15,294 nt of DNA from an uncultured Anaerosacchariphilus sp. (GTDB lineage: Bacteria; Bacillota; Clostridia; Lachnospirales; Lachnospiraceae), in assembly GCA_934402125.1 (NCBI GenBank), contig CAKRTY010000005.1, positions 1-15,294 of the forward strand. The letters are read 5' to 3'. Below are positions 14,419 to 15,294 of this stretch, in pieces. The position numbers and the translations under genes were made by a program. Below the pieces are notes generated by a model. It was not told the DNA's origin. It made no database searches and saw only the letters and a program-made list of their open reading frames with translations. Position 1 is the first letter of the stretch; every line of letters begins with the position of its first letter.

Positions 14419-14943
14419 TTATTTTCCTTCGTAGCAGATAACGGAAGCCACGTCGTAATCCTTCAGACGCTCTCTGCCCTTCAAGCCTGCCAGCTCCATC
14501 AGGAAAATAATCTTCACAACCTCGCCGCCCAGTTCCTCTACCAGCTTCGCAGCCGCCTCGATGGTTCCGCCTGTGGCAATCAGATCGTCTACCAGAACTA
14601 CCTTCTGGCCCGGCTTGATGGAATCCTTATGCATCTCAATCTCCGCGGTGCCGTACTCCAGGTCGTAGGCTCTGGAAACAGTCTCGCAGGGCAGCTTTCC
14701 TTTCTTACGGACCAGTACAAAGGGCTTATGCAGATTGTAGGCAAGGGGAGTACCAAACACGAAGCCTCTGGACTCTGCTCCTACGACCACATCAAAGTCC
14801 ACGCCCTCCAGCAGCTTCTGCATGGAATCTATAGCCAGATGAAGGCCGTCCGCATCCTGTAATACAGATGTGATGTCACGGAAAATAATACCCTCCTCCG
14901 GGAAATCCGGTATGCTTCTGACGTATTCTTCAATCTTTTTCAT
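14419..14943 (-). CDS. apt: adenine phosphoribosyltransferase
   Basis: A 174-residue purine-salvage enzyme that converts adenine and PRPP to AMP and pyrophosphate. It has the usual APT start (YVRSIPDFPEEGIIFRDIT), the substrate region VVVGAESRGFVFG (52-64), RKKGKLP (79-85) and the PRPP loop VVLVDDLIATGGT (115-127). The length is normal. GAAAGGAAGAGGAAG lies just before the ATG. It is the first gene of the eight-gene operon, with the strong promoter about 85-110 nt upstream. The apt-rel neighbourhood is common in Firmicutes and links AMP supply to (p)ppGpp control, since (p)ppGpp acts on purine metabolism. The identification is firm. Confidence 0.98.
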   Translation of the reverse strand: MKKIEEYVRSIPDFPEEGIIFRDITSVLQDADGLHLAIDSMQKLLEGVDFDVVVGAESRGFVFGTPLAYNLHKPFVLVRKKGKLPCETVSRAYDLEYGTAEIEMHKDSIKPGQKVVLVDDLIATGGTIEAAAKLVEELGGEVVKIIFLMELAGLKGRERLKDYDVASVICYEGK

Positions 14944-15008
14944 GTTTCTTCCTCTTCTTTCCTTTTTCTGTTAATTTCACGAACAAAAAACTACCGTCCT
15001 GTCCGCAC

Positions 15009-15022
15009 GGTATTTAAATACC
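15009..15022. promoter_or_regulatory. 14-bp perfect palindrome at the apt operon start site
   Basis: GGTATTTAAATACC is a perfect palindrome lying 6-19 nt downstream of the -10 box, so it covers the likely transcription start. Its position suits a repressor operator. It could instead be the base of a leader RNA hairpin, since ACCGT/ACGGT arms follow nearby (14993-15011). Seen directly; function is inference. Confidence 0.45.
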
Positions 15023-15027
15023 CGCCT

Positions 15028-15056
15028 ATTATAGCATGATTCATGGGGTTTGACAA
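15028..15056 (-). promoter_or_regulatory. strong promoter of the apt-aspS operon
   Basis: TTGTCA (15056 to 15051), 17 nt, TATAAT (15033 to 15028), with TGC just before the -10 as an extended element. The start site would fall near 15021, giving a leader of roughly 78 nt before the apt ATG. It lies between the upstream gene's terminator and apt, so it should drive the whole run to aspS. Confidence 0.85.
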
Positions 15057-15106
15057 GACGGGAGGGGCGAGGATGGCGGGGTTTCCGGACATTAACTCCG
15101 GCTGTT

Positions 15107-15146
15107 GCAAAACGGCCCGGCTGCATGGTTCGCAGCCCGGGCCGTT
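15107..15146 (-). terminator. intrinsic terminator of the upstream membrane protein gene
   Basis: A GC-rich stem formed by 15111-15124 and 15132-15146 (AACGGCCC with GGGCCGTT at the base, GGCTGC with GCAGCC at the top, one bulged base) and a 7-nt loop. The minus strand then reads TTTT and continues GC. It starts 13 nt after the stop of the preceding gene. The T-tract is short but the stem is very stable. Confidence 0.75.
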
Positions 15147-15159
15147 CTCGTCTTTCTTT

Positions 15160-15294
15160 TTACAGTTTACAGATGGTTCCTGCCACCTTGTCCTTGCGCA
15201 TGGCGTTGCGGATGGTGGGGATAGCGCCCAGGATCAGGAACGCGTATACCAGAACCAGGTTCAGGACATAGTTCGTGGCGTCAATGATCTCCTC
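15160..15294 (-). CDS. C-terminal end of an unrecognised membrane protein
   Basis: The last 44 codons of a gene entering from the right edge, in phase with the window end and closed by TAA. Residues 9-26 (YVLNLVLVYAFLILGAIP) form one hydrophobic helix, followed by a basic tail (IRNAMRKDKVAGTICKL) that would stay in the cytoplasm. That layout fits the last helix of a transporter or other polytopic protein. Too little is present to name a family. A terminator follows within 15 nt, which supports this stop. Confidence 0.6.
   Translation of the reverse strand, partial: EEIIDATNYVLNLVLVYAFLILGAIPTIRNAMRKDKVAGTICKL

Overview
The window reads as chromosome of an anaerobic Firmicute, most likely a Lachnospiraceae-type Clostridium. 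The grounds are protein style and gene order: an apt-rel-MBL-hemZ-hisS-aspS cluster, an Rpn-family nuclease with RAEG repeats, an MscL with a zinc-ribbon tail, and a PadR/DUF1700 pair. The species is an inference and is not proven here. Every gene I can support is on the minus strand, so the story is told from high to low coordinates.

Region A (15294 to 15107): the last 44 codons of an unrecognised membrane protein, closed by a GC-rich intrinsic terminator. Region B (15056 to about 5681): a strong promoter (TTGTCA, 17 nt, TATAAT) followed by eight tightly packed genes. These are apt (purine salvage), mscL (osmotic safety valve), relA ((p)ppGpp synthesis and hydrolysis), a glyoxalase-II-like metallo-beta-lactamase-fold hydrolase, hemZ (radical-SAM coproporphyrinogen dehydrogenase type), a stand-alone HD-GYP protein, hisS and aspS. 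Gaps run from a 4-nt overlap to 51 nt, and a hairpin with a T-tract follows aspS. The cluster joins translation (two tRNA synthetases), its alarmone sensor (Rel) and nucleotide salvage.

Region C (5680 to 4373): a single Rpn-family PD-(D/E)XK nuclease gene with a 12-nt tandem repeat, ended by a 15-bp terminator stem that carries a second hairpin in its loop. Region D (4347 to 1): a regulatory and envelope module read as padR, a DUF1700/HAAS membrane protein, a small membrane-anchored protein, an OmpR-family response regulator, and a sensor histidine kinase cut by the window edge 40 residues after its phospho-accepting His. The first three genes overlap each other, as do the last two. The only real gap, in front of the response regulator, carries three TTTCTTAC-type repeats that look like response-regulator boxes.

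The most notable anomaly is in hemZ. Its frame is interrupted by one TGA where a glycine is expected, and the same frame then stays open for 45 more codons that look like a normal HemZ C-terminus, ending 12 nt before the next gene. I see no CRISPR array, insertion sequence, tRNA or rRNA, and no wholly new defence system.
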